64,000 bases of DNA from Holophagae bacterium (GTDB lineage: Bacteria; Acidobacteriota; Holophagae; Acanthopleuribacterales; Acanthopleuribacteraceae). Shown here piece by piece: positions 7,873-17,359 of this stretch. The translations under genes were made by a program, and so were the position numbers. Position 1 is the stretch's first letter. Every line of letters begins with the position of its first letter. The notes beneath the pieces were generated by a model. The model worked only from the letters and a program-made list of their open reading frames with translations. It ran no database searches and was not told the DNA's origin. Location of the stretch: the NCBI GenBank assembly GCA_030429565.1, contig JAUIFE010000005.1:62001-126000 (forward strand), written 5' to 3'.

Positions 7873-8688
7873 CGCTTGGTGTAGGGCTTTTTGTTTTGCT
7901 TTTTGGCACAGCGCGGTGCGGGTTTCGGCGGATAGCTCCAAGTGCAGGAAGTGGTGGTTGCGGGTGAGGGCGGCGCGGGCCTGGACGTTGGTGGTGGCGC
8001 CTAGTTCGTTGACTTGGTCACCGTAGACGGCGACATCGGTGAAACCGGCTGTGGTTAAAGCTTGGGCTGTTTTGCGGAGCCAGGGGCTTGGGTAGCGCGA
8101 GCCGTTGCTGAGAATGAGGTGGGCTTGGCGGCCGGCGGCGGTGCGGCGTTTTTCGCGGGCGAAGCCGTGAAGCTGGATGACGGGGCCGCCTTGGTTGTTC
8201 AGCCAAGCCATGTGAAAGGCATGGAAATAGGCGGCTTGGCGTTTGGCGAGGTCGGCTTTTTGGTCGCTGCCCGCCACGCGTGTTTTGCGTGAGGCGGTGT
8301 TCCAGGCCAGCGCGCGGTAGTTGCCCGCGAGGAATAGGGCCAAACCGATGTCGCCGGTTTTGCGGTCGTGGAAGCGGTGGGGGACTTGCAGGCAGGTGTC
8401 GCCTTGTTTGCGGAACAGGTAGCCGCCGGCACCGCGTCCCTGTTCGTCAGTTAGCAGGTAGAGACCGTTGATGGCGCGGTAGGCGAAGCCTAGCTTTTGC
8501 CAGGCTCCGGTTAAGGTAGCATCGCCGGGGTTGGCGAAGGTTTGCGCGAACAGGGTTTGCGCTTTTTGAAAGCTTTCGGCGTCCGGTGGCAAGAACCTGG
8601 CGACGGGCGGTGCTTGCATTTGGACAGCAATGGGGTCGGGCAGGGTGGCGGGTGTCATAAGCGTAGCCCAAATGAGAAGGGAGATCAT
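7864..8688 (-). CDS. exported protein translationally coupled to the CapA-family gene, unknown function
   Basis: The start is at 8688, where its ATG overlaps the TGA of the upstream CapA-family gene (ATGA). This gives 274 residues with a signal peptide (MISLLIWATLMTPATLP). A longer frame extends upstream but reads arginine-rich antisense-like sequence. The C-terminal half has GGPVIQLHGFARE near residue 165 and a final HHFLHLELSAETR. That HG...LELS pattern recalls N-formylglutamate amidohydrolase-like and poly-gamma-glutamate hydrolase-like zinc amidases, but the full metal-binding set is not evident, so this is a suggestion only. The coupling points to a joint role with the CapA-like protein, perhaps in processing an extracellular polymer. 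It overlaps the convergent GIY-YIG-like gene by nine bases at its 3' end. Confidence 0.65.
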   Translation of the reverse strand: MISLLIWATLMTPATLPDPIAVQMQAPPVARFLPPDAESFQKAQTLFAQTFANPGDATLTGAWQKLGFAYRAINGLYLLTDEQGRGAGGYLFRKQGDTCLQVPHRFHDRKTGDIGLALFLAGNYRALAWNTASRKTRVAGSDQKADLAKRQAAYFHAFHMAWLNNQGGPVIQLHGFAREKRRTAAGRQAHLILSNGSRYPSPWLRKTAQALTTAGFTDVAVYGDQVNELGATTNVQARAALTRNHHFLHLELSAETRTALCQKAKQKALHQALN

Positions 8689-11135
8689 AAGGCGAGTACC
8701 GTGACGGTGACGACGGCGGTTTGCGTGCCGCGATTGCGAATGAAATCGAAACGACCGAAACGGTCGGGCATGCCGCGCGCTTGGCGCCACTCGATAAAGG
8801 TTAGGTCGTCGACGTGAAGTTCGGCACGCGCCGATTGCGCGGGCCCGAGGACGGCGTAGAAGTTGAGGGCGTTGGCGCGAATGGTGTCGGTAACCAGTGC
8901 GTCGGCGGCAATGGGGACCTCGATGCGATGCCAGGCGCCGTCATCGGGCACCGTGACCGGGATTTCAAGGCTGGCTAGCAGGGTCGATTCGGGTTCCTCG
9001 GTGGGGTCGGTATCGGTGAATTGGTAGAGGTCGAAGCGGTTCCACACGATGGCATCGCCGTCGCGACGGGCGACGTAGCGGAGGCTGTAGTCGGCGGTGG
9101 GGTCGAGCGGGGTGGTGCTTAGGTCGTCGTTGTATTGGTAGAGGCGATGGGCGGGCAGCGGCACCCGCGCGAGCGGGCGGGTTAGCCGTGCTTCGCTTTC
9201 GCTTGAAACGGTTTGAATGCGCAGGAAGCGCAAGCCCTGGTAGGCCTCACCGGCGATGACGGTGCGGTTGGTGCCGTCGAGGTTCCAGTGGGTACCGCCC
9301 GCGGCCGCACTGTCGGCGATTTCGTCTTCGAAACGGCCCCAACCGAACAGGTCACGGCCGATATCGAGCGCTTCGTCGGCATTGTCGCCCAGTTGCGCCT
9401 GGATCAGCAGGTTGTCGGGCAAGGTGATGGTTTGGCCGGGTTCGATGGTGAGGGTGAGCGTGTTGGTGGCGACGGGTTCCTTGGTGATGCGCGCCTGGTG
9501 GCCGTCGCGGACCAATTGGGCGGCAACGGTTTGGGCGTCAAGCGTTGTGGCGGTGGCGCGCACGGCGCCGGCGGCGTCGCGCAGGGATTGCGCACGGTTG
9601 AGGTTCATCTCCCAGACGTTGCGGAGCGTGCGCCGTGCGGCGGCGCCGCTGACGACGGCCGGTTGATAGGCTTGGATTTCGAAGGGCATCAGTTTCGCTT
9701 CGAGTAATTCGGTGCCGTCCCAGACGGTGCGCAGCATGACGGAGGGGAAGGTGACCAAAAAGTCTTGGTCGAAGACGAAGTTGCCCAGGCTGTAGGCGAT
9801 GAGTTTGTCGCGGTACCACTCGACGCTTTGCAAGACGTGGGGATGGTGGCAAATGACGATATCGGCACCGGCGTCGATGGCGCTACGGGCGTTGCGGCGC
9901 AGACTTTCGGACGGTACTTCCTGGTACTGAAAACCGGAATGCATTTGCACGACGACGAGATCGCAACGGCTGCGCAGTGATTCGATGGCGGCGCGGCCGT
10001 CGCGGGTCAGCCAAAAGGCGGCGCCGCCGTGGCCGCGTCGTGCGACCCAGTCCTGCAGCTCGGGATAAACGGCTTCCAGCGAAGCCCAGGCGGCATCACG
10101 TTCGTTCTGGGGTAAATCGCTTTCGGCGGCGGCAAACAAGGCCCAGGCTTCGCCGATGCGGCGATTGGCGGCGGGAACGTGCCAGGTGGCGCCGTTGAAT
10201 TGCCACGGCCGTGCTTCGTATTGCCAGCGTTCCGTGTCGGGCAGGTCGGCGGGGACGGGGTCGTCAGCTTGCGGGTAATTGTCGTTGACGAAACTGCCGG
10301 TGACGGTGGTGTAAGACAGGGTACCGATGCGCGTGCCGTTGACGGTTTGAATGACGGGTGTGGTGGCGGTGGCGGCGTCAATGCCGGCGCCTTGATAGGT
10401 CAGGCCGCGTTGATCGAGCGCGGTGAGCGTGGCGGTAACGCCGATATCACTGTAATCGCGCACGTGGTTGTTGGCCAAAACGACGAGATCGACCTGCAGC
10501 GCTTCGATGGCGGCGAGGGTGGCGGTGGGTGAGTTGAGAATAAAGCGTTTGCCTTGGTAGGCAAAGGACTCGTCGAGATCGCTTACGCTGGTTTCGAGGT
10601 TAAGTGTGCGGAAGTCGGCGGCGGCAAAAAGCGGTTGCAAGTGGCGTACGACGGCGGCGGCGTCGCCTTCCGGATCGGTCGGCCCAATCAAGGGGTTGCC
10701 ACTGGGTGGGGCCAGGTAGCGGCGTCCAAACATGGCGTCGCCGCCGGCGTGCATGCTCCAGCGCGTGCCGTTTGCGTTGGACCACAAACGCACGGTCACG
10801 GGTGCGCTGGTTTGCTCGCGGTCGACGACAAGTGGTTCGTTGAGGTGGCCTGGTGCATAAACAACCAATGCGGTGGGGCCGGCAAGTTGACTAAGGGTTA
10901 CGCGCCCCTCGGCATCGCTTTGCGCCGAGCGGTTGGGGGCGACGACGGTGGCGCCCGCGATGAGCGTGCCCTGTTCGTCCTGGAGCTGCAGCACGACGTC
11001 GAAGGGGGCGTCGGCGGCGCTGGGCGGAACGACGGTTGGTGGTGGGTCGCCGCGATAGGAGCCGGAGCAGGCCGATAAGGTTAGCAATAGCAGGGTGCTG
11101 CAAATAGCGAACCGCTGTCGCAACGATGTGATCAT
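8685..11135 (-). CDS. CapA-family lipoprotein (PGA_cap metallophosphatase-like) with C-terminal extension
   Basis: About 816 residues. ATG at 11135 is favoured over the in-frame GTG at 11141 because GAGG then lies six bases upstream. The signal peptide ends in the lipobox LSAC, so it is a lipoprotein. A small carboxypeptidase-regulatory-like or Ig-like domain follows (residues 45-120). Next comes the CapA fold, with GGDAMFGR at about 133-140, NLETSVSD, ANNHVRDYSDIG, QMHSGFQYQEVPSE and HHPHVLQSVEWY..SLGNFVFDQ. CapA proteins belong to the calcineurin-like fold and are linked to poly-gamma-glutamate export or anchoring. The last 300 residues form a beta-rich, possibly sugar-binding, extension not found in short CapA proteins. 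No capB or capC is nearby, so a classical PGA capsule locus is not indicated. Confidence 0.85.
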   Translation of the reverse strand: MITSLRQRFAICSTLLLLTLSACSGSYRGDPPPTVVPPSAADAPFDVVLQLQDEQGTLIAGATVVAPNRSAQSDAEGRVTLSQLAGPTALVVYAPGHLNEPLVVDREQTSAPVTVRLWSNANGTRWSMHAGGDAMFGRRYLAPPSGNPLIGPTDPEGDAAAVVRHLQPLFAAADFRTLNLETSVSDLDESFAYQGKRFILNSPTATLAAIEALQVDLVVLANNHVRDYSDIGVTATLTALDQRGLTYQGAGIDAATATTPVIQTVNGTRIGTLSYTTVTGSFVNDNYPQADDPVPADLPDTERWQYEARPWQFNGATWHVPAANRRIGEAWALFAAAESDLPQNERDAAWASLEAVYPELQDWVARRGHGGAAFWLTRDGRAAIESLRSRCDLVVVQMHSGFQYQEVPSESLRRNARSAIDAGADIVICHHPHVLQSVEWYRDKLIAYSLGNFVFDQDFLVTFPSVMLRTVWDGTELLEAKLMPFEIQAYQPAVVSGAAARRTLRNVWEMNLNRAQSLRDAAGAVRATATTLDAQTVAAQLVRDGHQARITKEPVATNTLTLTIEPGQTITLPDNLLIQAQLGDNADEALDIGRDLFGWGRFEDEIADSAAAGGTHWNLDGTNRTVIAGEAYQGLRFLRIQTVSSESEARLTRPLARVPLPAHRLYQYNDDLSTTPLDPTADYSLRYVARRDGDAIVWNRFDLYQFTDTDPTEEPESTLLASLEIPVTVPDDGAWHRIEVPIAADALVTDTIRANALNFYAVLGPAQSARAELHVDDLTFIEWRQARGMPDRFGRFDFIRNRGTQTAVVTVTVLAL

Positions 11136-11372
11136 AGCCACCCTCGTGTTTATGGTTAATGCTCGTGTTCTGTTGAAAGGTTATTCTAACGTCAATCTGA
11201 ACCGTCCAGTCGCGAAATCTCCGCGTCGCCGTTATTGGGTGTTTGTCGGCCGCTTTCGCCAACACCTTGGTTTTCAAGTTTTTTAGTCTCGTTCCGATGG
11301 ATCAGGTGTACTTTGGCTTGCCCGTAAACTGGTTTTAATTGAGGGGCCGTTTTTCATGGGAACCACCACGCC
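11136..11372 (+). other. divergent intergenic region between the CapA-family gene and the 1744-residue gene
   Basis: 237 bases lie between two divergently transcribed starts, so promoters for both genes should be here. I see no clear sigma-70 pair, palindrome or ORF that I would call. Confidence 0.4.
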
Positions 11373-14300
11373 GTGAATGGATTATTTTGGACCTTCTTGT
11401 GGCTGATCGGAACAACTTGGGTCGCCGATGCGCCGGTTGAGCGCGCGCAAACGGCGCCTTTGTGGTTTGTGAACGGCGAAGGAACCCTTCAGCGCCGCGC
11501 CGATGGCGGGGAATGGACCCGTTTGAGCCCACAACAATCTTTTTATGTGGTGCTCAGTGGCGAGGATCGCGTGCTGACGGTGCGTCGCCGCGAAGAACAG
11601 ATGTTGTTCCCGCACTTGTCCTATTCGCAGGATGGGCGTTTGTTCCGCGATCTTCAGGGCCGCGTCTTGCCGGAAGCGATGGACCAACTCCAGGTAACGA
11701 TTCCGGGACGGGGATTATTGCGCTTACGCCACTGGGGTGATGACGAGATTTCGGTTCAGGTTCTGCGGATGCGGCGGTTCCCCGATACGCCCTTGTGGCC
11801 GTTGCGTGGCTTGCAGCACGATGGCCGGCGTGTCTTGGTTCATTTTCCAGGTGAAGCGCGTTGGGTGTCGCACATTTTACTATTACCGGGTCAGGTGTTG
11901 CGTTGCGAGCCGGGTCAAGGCCTGGAGGCGGCGTGGTTGGAAACGCGTCTGTTGTTCGAAGGGACCGACAGCGCAGCGCGTCGTGCTTACCAAGTTAGCT
12001 GGCGACAAGGTGCGGCGCAGGGGCGTTTTTCTTTTGAGAGTGAACCCTTTGCGGTGGTCGTAGCCGAGGAGCGCACGGTGTTAACCGGCCGGACACGGCG
12101 AACAACGTTGGCGCTATCGGGCCAAGAAACGCCGCTACTGCTCCAAAGTGATACACCGCTACTCGTGCGGATTGCCGCCGGTCCTAATGCGTTTTGGCTG
12201 GCCGGGCCCGCCGGCCAGGTGGATCCTGAAAGTGAGGCCTTGCCCGACGGCGTTTTTCCGTTGCGGGTCCCTTTTCTGCCAGGGGCGTTTGGTCATGCGG
12301 CAGCCCCGCCGGCTGATTTTTCTGATGGCACGCGCTTTTGGTTGAGTGGGCCGCGCGAAGCCGGACTCATGTGGCGTGACTGGCTCGCGGCGTGGCGCAA
12401 TGCGGACGGTTCGGCCCGTTACACGCATACTCAGGTGCATCGTTTGAGTGCTGATCAGGTTGCTTACAAGCCACTGGGATCGTTTGGCGGACGAGGCTCG
12501 CGTTGTCAATCTTTTGCTTTTGTCACACCGCAACTGCTGATGCCGGAAGCGGAGGCGCCGATGACGACACCGCGGCTTTTAGCGCGTGCCCACGATGTCG
12601 TTCAGCGCGACCTATTCATGCAGATCCGTGCCGATGCGCCGCTTAACGTCGACGTGCCGGAATTGCCCGGCGCGCCCCAGGTACGTTTGCGGTTGGTGGC
12701 TCCGGCGGACGAGACCCCACTGCGATTGCTGCTGATTGGCGATAACCACTTGCTCCAGCCTATCGAATATGTGCCGCAAGCCGGTGTGTGGCAGGCGCCC
12801 CCGCTGTTACCGGCGGCACGCCGCTACCTCAGTGCTAGTGACGAGGTGGTTGCCTGGCCGACACCGCACCAGGTCGAGGTTGCCGAAATCGAGCTGCCGT
12901 TGCCGCCCGGTTGCCGCCGCTTCGCCGTTAAACTCCAACAAGGCACGACCGCTTGGGTCGCGCTTGATGTGCGCCAAAGCCTGCCACCGCGATTGCCGCC
13001 GCAAGCCTTGCTTGAAATGCGCGCGGCTTCATCTCGACCGGGTCTGGCCGCGTTTCACGAGCTTGTGTTGGGCCGGGTTCCGGCCGCGCTTGCCAGGCCT
13101 GCCGACAGCGAAGTTTACCTGCGCTTGCATTTCGAAGCGTTGGCGCGGCTGCTGCGAACACGGGCGCTGACCTATCGGGGCGATCCCGATTGCGCACGCA
13201 ACACGCCGGTGCCGGTGACGGCGACCACGGCGGCGGAACGCGAGGCGATGTGGCGACAGGCAGAGGCTTTGGTTGGTGTGGGTGCCGCGACGGCGGCGCT
13301 GTCGTTTTACGGGGCTTTGGCCGAGCGTGACGGTGACGAGGAAGCGCGCCTGCAACGCGGCATCCTCCTATTCAGTTTGGGGGAAACCTACTTGGCCGAG
13401 CAGGATATGCGCGATCTGTTGTGGCGTTCCTGCGATGGGGTCATTCGCCATGACGTGTATCATTTGTTGCGCGATTGGTACCGTGCCGGCGGGGATGAAA
13501 CGGGATTGGCCGGTCTCGAGGCGGCGATGTTTTGGCTGGAAGGAACGGAAGCGGCGCTGGCGGAAAGCGCGGCTACCTTGGTCCAGGCCGGTTTGGTGAG
13601 GGAAGCCTTCGACGCCTTATCGCTGTTATCGCGCCCAAATCCAACCGCGCTGGTGGTGACGGCGGCGGCTACGGATTGGCCGAGCGACGTTGCCTTGCCG
13701 GGCGCATTGTCGGGTGCGACCCGATGGCAAGCATTGTTGGCGGGATTGCAGCACGGTGCCGCCGGGGATCGCGTTGCCGCACGCGCTGCATTTGCCGAAG
13801 CCGGCATGGTTGCCCAGCCTTTTGCCGACGCCTATGAGCGCGGGTTACGTGTGGCGGCGGCGCTCACGGCTGATGCACGAGCGCAACGGCTGCAGGCCTA
13901 CTTTGATTTGGAAGATTGGTGGGCCGAGCTGCCGGGACCGCGCGGGTGGATGGCGGCGCCCGACACCCAAACGGCGGCGCGAGCGCGGGTTCAGGTGCGT
14001 CAACGTGCGCGCGACAAAACCGGCGTGCACACGTTGGTAACGGCGGAAGACGGGGCGGCCTGGACATTCGACGGCCCGCTTAAAGTGCGTTTTAACGTGC
14101 GCCCGGCTCACGATCCACGGGTCGATCCCGATTTTATCGACGGCGAAATCACATTTATGCACAATGGTTTGCCGAAACGTGAAGGTTATCGTGACAATAC
14201 CTTATCTGCTAATTTAACGGTCGTCGGCGGTTACCCTGCCGCACTTGGCGCTCTAATTCAGCGCGAGTTTGTGCTTGGGCCCGGCCGTCACCGATTGCAT

Positions 14301-16607
14301 CTTCGCGGCGATCGCTTGCTGGCGGTTACAGTTCAAATCGAAACGCCGTTGGTGGCGGTGCCGCCTTTGCCGCGCCCTTCGGCGGCGTTCCTTCAGCAGG
14401 TGCTCGACGGCCAACCGGCGCCGGTGACCGGTGCGGCCGGTGAAGTGCGGTTGGTCATGGCGGATGGCACGCTGCAACAGCGGGTCTTGGCGCTAAATCG
14501 TTCGTTCGGTGAAGCAGAGGGGCGGCCGCTCTCGGCGCTTGAGCAAGCGCGGGTGGCGCTGCGTTGCGATTCGGATCCTGCGCTTGACATCCCGCCGGCC
14601 ATTCTGACGGCTTTGTGCGAGGCGGAACGCGAAACACTGCTGATGCAGTGGGGTGGCCGCGATGATGCCAGACTGGGCGATGCGGGCAAGCAATTGCGTC
14701 CTGAGCAGCAACGTGCGTTGTTGTTGCATCGTGGTTTGCGTGAGGAAGCCGTGGACCTGCCGGTCACCAGCGAAGCGGAAGCGTTGCGCGTGCTGACGTT
14801 GCTGACGGCGATGCCGCGGACGGGCGCGGCGGCGGATGCGACTTATCGGCGCGTACAAGCGCTGGTTGACGCCTATCCCGGCAGCACCGCCTTACGGCGG
14901 TTGGCTGCACCGATTTTGCGGGCTTATGCGTGGGAACCGATTGCGTTTTTCGACCGTGGTGAAAGTGTACAGGTGCTGCCAGGTGAACTGATGTCGCCTG
15001 CCTGGCGTGCGCGGGCGGCCTTGCTGGTTCCGGATCCTGCTTCCTGGCTACTTCTCGGTCAGCAACAGAAAGAGCTGATTTTCGGCCATGAACAAGCGCG
15101 TCCTTTACTGCTCAAGGCGGCGTTGGAACGGCCGACGCCGTTGTGGCCGGTCCCGGTTACACTGCAAATCCGTTGGGACGACGGACCGGCGCAGGAGAGA
15201 ATGCTGCAGCCGGATGGTGACTGGGCTTCATGGCGGCTCGACCCGCCGCCAGGCGCCAAACGTTTGCTGATCGGGTTGCGGGATGCGCCTGGCAACCAAC
15301 TGCTGCGCCTGCAGATTTACGAACAGCTCGCCGGCCAGTGGCGCGCGGTGCCCAAAGACGCTGGGGAAACCCAAATGCGCGTGGTGTCGCCGGGTGAACC
15401 GCTTGAAGTAGTGTTTTACGAACCGACGCTGTTACGCGTGGCACGCCGGCTCGAGGCCGGTGATCAATTCGAAACGCACACGCTCGATTCGCCGCCGACG
15501 CGTTTTGTTCTTGAAAGTGACGCGGAGCCACAGTTTTACCGGCTGTGGCGCATGGCCAAACAAACGCGGCCGGCGCCGGAACCGCGTCGCTTGTCGGTTC
15601 CGAAATGGCGGGTCCCCGATTTTCCGCTCGCGCAAGCGCCACCGACGGCGGTCGACGAGATGCGTGTCCCGGTGACGCCGGCGGCCGGCGATGGACGCTG
15701 GAGCCAATTTGCGGAGGCGGCGCTGGTACAACGCGAGTTGTCGGACGAGGATGCTGAGAACGCGGCCAGAGACCGATACTTTCAAGTAGGTTACGTTTGG
15801 CGTCGGCATTTTGAGGAGCGGCATTTATACAACCGGAGCCGTGTCGCCATACGCTTGCGCGACGCGGTGGGAGATTCCCTGGCTCTGGAGCAAACCTTGC
15901 TGTGGCGCCGTCCGAGCTTTGATCTGACTTTGCGGCTGGAAGCCCATCTTCAATTTCTTGATACGGTGGTGCTGGATGGTACGGTGCCGGTGCGTCGCAC
16001 CTTCGACGATCCCTACAGCACACAGGCGCGATTGACCTGGCATTCCCGTCTGTTGCGCCGCGATCAGTGGTTTTACCGCACGGAGGTTTCGCTGTTCCGT
16101 CAGTTCCTCGGCATTGATATTCTACCGCCGGTGGTGCTCGATTGGGACATTTACACGGATTACCGCGTTGACCATCAGTACGGCGTACAGGTGGGGCAAC
16201 TCGTTCGTTTTCAACCGTTTCATGACACGCGTATCGATTTGGATGGTTTTTTGGCGAGCAACGAAACACTGGGCGAACGGCCGGTTGATTTTTATCGAGT
16301 TGCGGTCAATTGGCGGCAGCATTTCGGCCGCTGGGAGTCGGGGCTGGGCTTGCGCGTTCGGCATTTGTCGGCCGATGCGGATCGGGAGCGTGCAGACGAT
16401 CAATGGGTCATCGGGTTTCAGGTGGGTTACTGGTACGGCAGGCTCGATTATCGGCACCATTACGCAGGCTTGCGCCTTTCGTTTGATCCAGAGGACCAGG
16501 CGACCAATATGCGTTTGTCCTGGCGTTTTAACTTGCGCAGCCGCGGCGGGGTCGGCGATTACCTGCCGCGAGAATTGAATTTCCGGCAGTTGCTTTTGCG
16601 GCGTTAA
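11373..16607 (+). CDS. giant exported protein with C-terminal outer-membrane beta-barrel-like region, unknown function
   Basis: 1744 residues, starting at GTG because the nearby ATG at 11356 runs into a stop. The first 20 residues (MNGLFWTFLWLIGTTWVADA) are a signal peptide. The middle is beta-rich up to about residue 600, then alpha-helical with TPR-like repeats around 630-870 (ALVGVGAATAALSFYGALAE, LFSLGETYLAEQDMRDLLWR). More beta-rich and helical segments follow. From about residue 1465 the pattern changes to alternating aromatic strands (YFQVGYVWRR, QWFYRTEVSLFRQ, GIDILPPVVLDWDIYTDY, WESGLGLRVRHL, GRLDYRHHYAGLRLSF), which looks like a 10-14-strand barrel. It is probably a surface or secretion scaffold. 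No family is recognised and no neighbour is co-transcribed. Confidence 0.75.
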   Translation: MNGLFWTFLWLIGTTWVADAPVERAQTAPLWFVNGEGTLQRRADGGEWTRLSPQQSFYVVLSGEDRVLTVRRREEQMLFPHLSYSQDGRLFRDLQGRVLPEAMDQLQVTIPGRGLLRLRHWGDDEISVQVLRMRRFPDTPLWPLRGLQHDGRRVLVHFPGEARWVSHILLLPGQVLRCEPGQGLEAAWLETRLLFEGTDSAARRAYQVSWRQGAAQGRFSFESEPFAVVVAEERTVLTGRTRRTTLALSGQETPLLLQSDTPLLVRIAAGPNAFWLAGPAGQVDPESEALPDGVFPLRVPFLPGAFGHAAAPPADFSDGTRFWLSGPREAGLMWRDWLAAWRNADGSARYTHTQVHRLSADQVAYKPLGSFGGRGSRCQSFAFVTPQLLMPEAEAPMTTPRLLARAHDVVQRDLFMQIRADAPLNVDVPELPGAPQVRLRLVAPADETPLRLLLIGDNHLLQPIEYVPQAGVWQAPPLLPAARRYLSASDEVVAWPTPHQVEVAEIELPLPPGCRRFAVKLQQGTTAWVALDVRQSLPPRLPPQALLEMRAASSRPGLAAFHELVLGRVPAALARPADSEVYLRLHFEALARLLRTRALTYRGDPDCARNTPVPVTATTAAEREAMWRQAEALVGVGAATAALSFYGALAERDGDEEARLQRGILLFSLGETYLAEQDMRDLLWRSCDGVIRHDVYHLLRDWYRAGGDETGLAGLEAAMFWLEGTEAALAESAATLVQAGLVREAFDALSLLSRPNPTALVVTAAATDWPSDVALPGALSGATRWQALLAGLQHGAAGDRVAARAAFAEAGMVAQPFADAYERGLRVAAALTADARAQRLQAYFDLEDWWAELPGPRGWMAAPDTQTAARARVQVRQRARDKTGVHTLVTAEDGAAWTFDGPLKVRFNVRPAHDPRVDPDFIDGEITFMHNGLPKREGYRDNTLSANLTVVGGYPAALGALIQREFVLGPGRHRLHLRGDRLLAVTVQIETPLVAVPPLPRPSAAFLQQVLDGQPAPVTGAAGEVRLVMADGTLQQRVLALNRSFGEAEGRPLSALEQARVALRCDSDPALDIPPAILTALCEAERETLLMQWGGRDDARLGDAGKQLRPEQQRALLLHRGLREEAVDLPVTSEAEALRVLTLLTAMPRTGAAADATYRRVQALVDAYPGSTALRRLAAPILRAYAWEPIAFFDRGESVQVLPGELMSPAWRARAALLVPDPASWLLLGQQQKELIFGHEQARPLLLKAALERPTPLWPVPVTLQIRWDDGPAQERMLQPDGDWASWRLDPPPGAKRLLIGLRDAPGNQLLRLQIYEQLAGQWRAVPKDAGETQMRVVSPGEPLEVVFYEPTLLRVARRLEAGDQFETHTLDSPPTRFVLESDAEPQFYRLWRMAKQTRPAPEPRRLSVPKWRVPDFPLAQAPPTAVDEMRVPVTPAAGDGRWSQFAEAALVQRELSDEDAENAARDRYFQVGYVWRRHFEERHLYNRSRVAIRLRDAVGDSLALEQTLLWRRPSFDLTLRLEAHLQFLDTVVLDGTVPVRRTFDDPYSTQARLTWHSRLLRRDQWFYRTEVSLFRQFLGIDILPPVVLDWDIYTDYRVDHQYGVQVGQLVRFQPFHDTRIDLDGFLASNETLGERPVDFYRVAVNWRQHFGRWESGLGLRVRHLSADADRERADDQWVIGFQVGYWYGRLDYRHHYAGLRLSFDPEDQATNMRLSWRFNLRSRGGVGDYLPRELNFRQLLLRR

Positions 16608-16907
16608 GCGTTGGCGGCGAACGGCGCCGTTTCGGCGAGGGCGCCTGATGAAACTGCAGGATAAATCACAAAAGACCGGGTACTCCGTTGAAAGTTTAAA
16701 AAAACGGAGTTAGGTTTATTGAGCCCTTTAAGAAAAAACAAACAATGTGAAAGTTTTAACTTCTTTTTTCCGCTTAGATTGATGCGGGTTTTTATTTGTG
16801 ACTTTTTGCTTGCTTCCCCATCTGCTCCGGGTCGCCGCGAACCGTTGGTTTGTCGGCGCGGATGCTGCTGTCAAACCCACTGATTCGTCAACGATAGGAT
16901 GGTTTCG
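16608..16907 (+). other. 300-base intergenic region with a terminator-like hairpin
   Basis: Arms ACTCCGTT (16682-16689) and AACGGAGT (16703-16710) are perfect complements, followed by TAGGTTTATT. This may end transcription of the giant gene, though the U-tract is weak. The rest is AT-rich and holds no ORF I would support. Confidence 0.45.
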
Positions 16908-17276
16908 ATGTTAGAGATGATGGTTGTTTTACCGGTTGATCACGAGGCGGATGCCGAACAGCTTGAGCAGCGCTTTAACCGGCTGAACGTGGAACTGCAG
17001 TGTTCCGAATGTTGGGGCATTTCGCACCAACAAGTCGTTTTTGCGCTAGGCGTACGGCGTCGCGAAGTATTTCGGTTGGGCGATACGCTGGAATGGGCCG
17101 AAAACCGATCGCTATTAGGCGGAGGCCGGCCGGCGAACGGCGCTTGTGTCGTCGAAGGCCGTGCCGAATGCAGGGGATGCGGGGCGGCGCTATCGGTGTC
17201 GTTACACGTTTCCGGTGATCGTTTACAACGGGCCCGCGCGCTTGGTTTGTTTGGGCAAACAGGTTGTTTTCAATAA
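16908..17276 (+). CDS. small cysteine-rich protein, unknown function
   Basis: 122 residues. The ATG at 16908 has AGGATGG five bases upstream; the earlier ATG at 16899 would have its purine run directly abutting it. The protein has a hydrophobic start (MLEMMVVLPVD) and an acidic helix. It carries two CxxC pairs, CSEC in the middle and CRGC near the C-terminus, which could bind one zinc or form disulfides. I do not recognise the family. The gene is flanked by a 300-base gap upstream and a convergent gene downstream. Confidence 0.5.
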   Translation: MLEMMVVLPVDHEADAEQLEQRFNRLNVELQCSECWGISHQQVVFALGVRRREVFRLGDTLEWAENRSLLGGGRPANGACVVEGRAECRGCGAALSVSLHVSGDRLQRARALGLFGQTGCFQ

Positions 17277-17323
17277 GCTTCGTCCGAAAAAAGCGGCGCT
17301 GACCGTACCGTCGCATTCGTAGT

Positions 17324-17353
17324 GGGCACCAACCACGGCGGTGATTGGTGCCC
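17324..17353. terminator. hairpin between convergent genes
   Basis: GGGCACCAA (17324-17332) and TTGGTGCCC (17345-17353) pair perfectly over nine bases, around a 12-base loop. It lies between the stops of the small cysteine-rich gene and the 1103-residue gene. Neither strand has a strong U-tract, so it may be a mRNA 3' end structure rather than a classical terminator. Confidence 0.5.
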
Positions 17354-17359
17354 GCGCGG

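Noticed and set aside
15157..16269. 370-codon minus-strand ORF opposite the giant exported protein
   Set aside because: Low-complexity Arg/Pro/Ala-rich shadow typical of GC-rich antisense frames.
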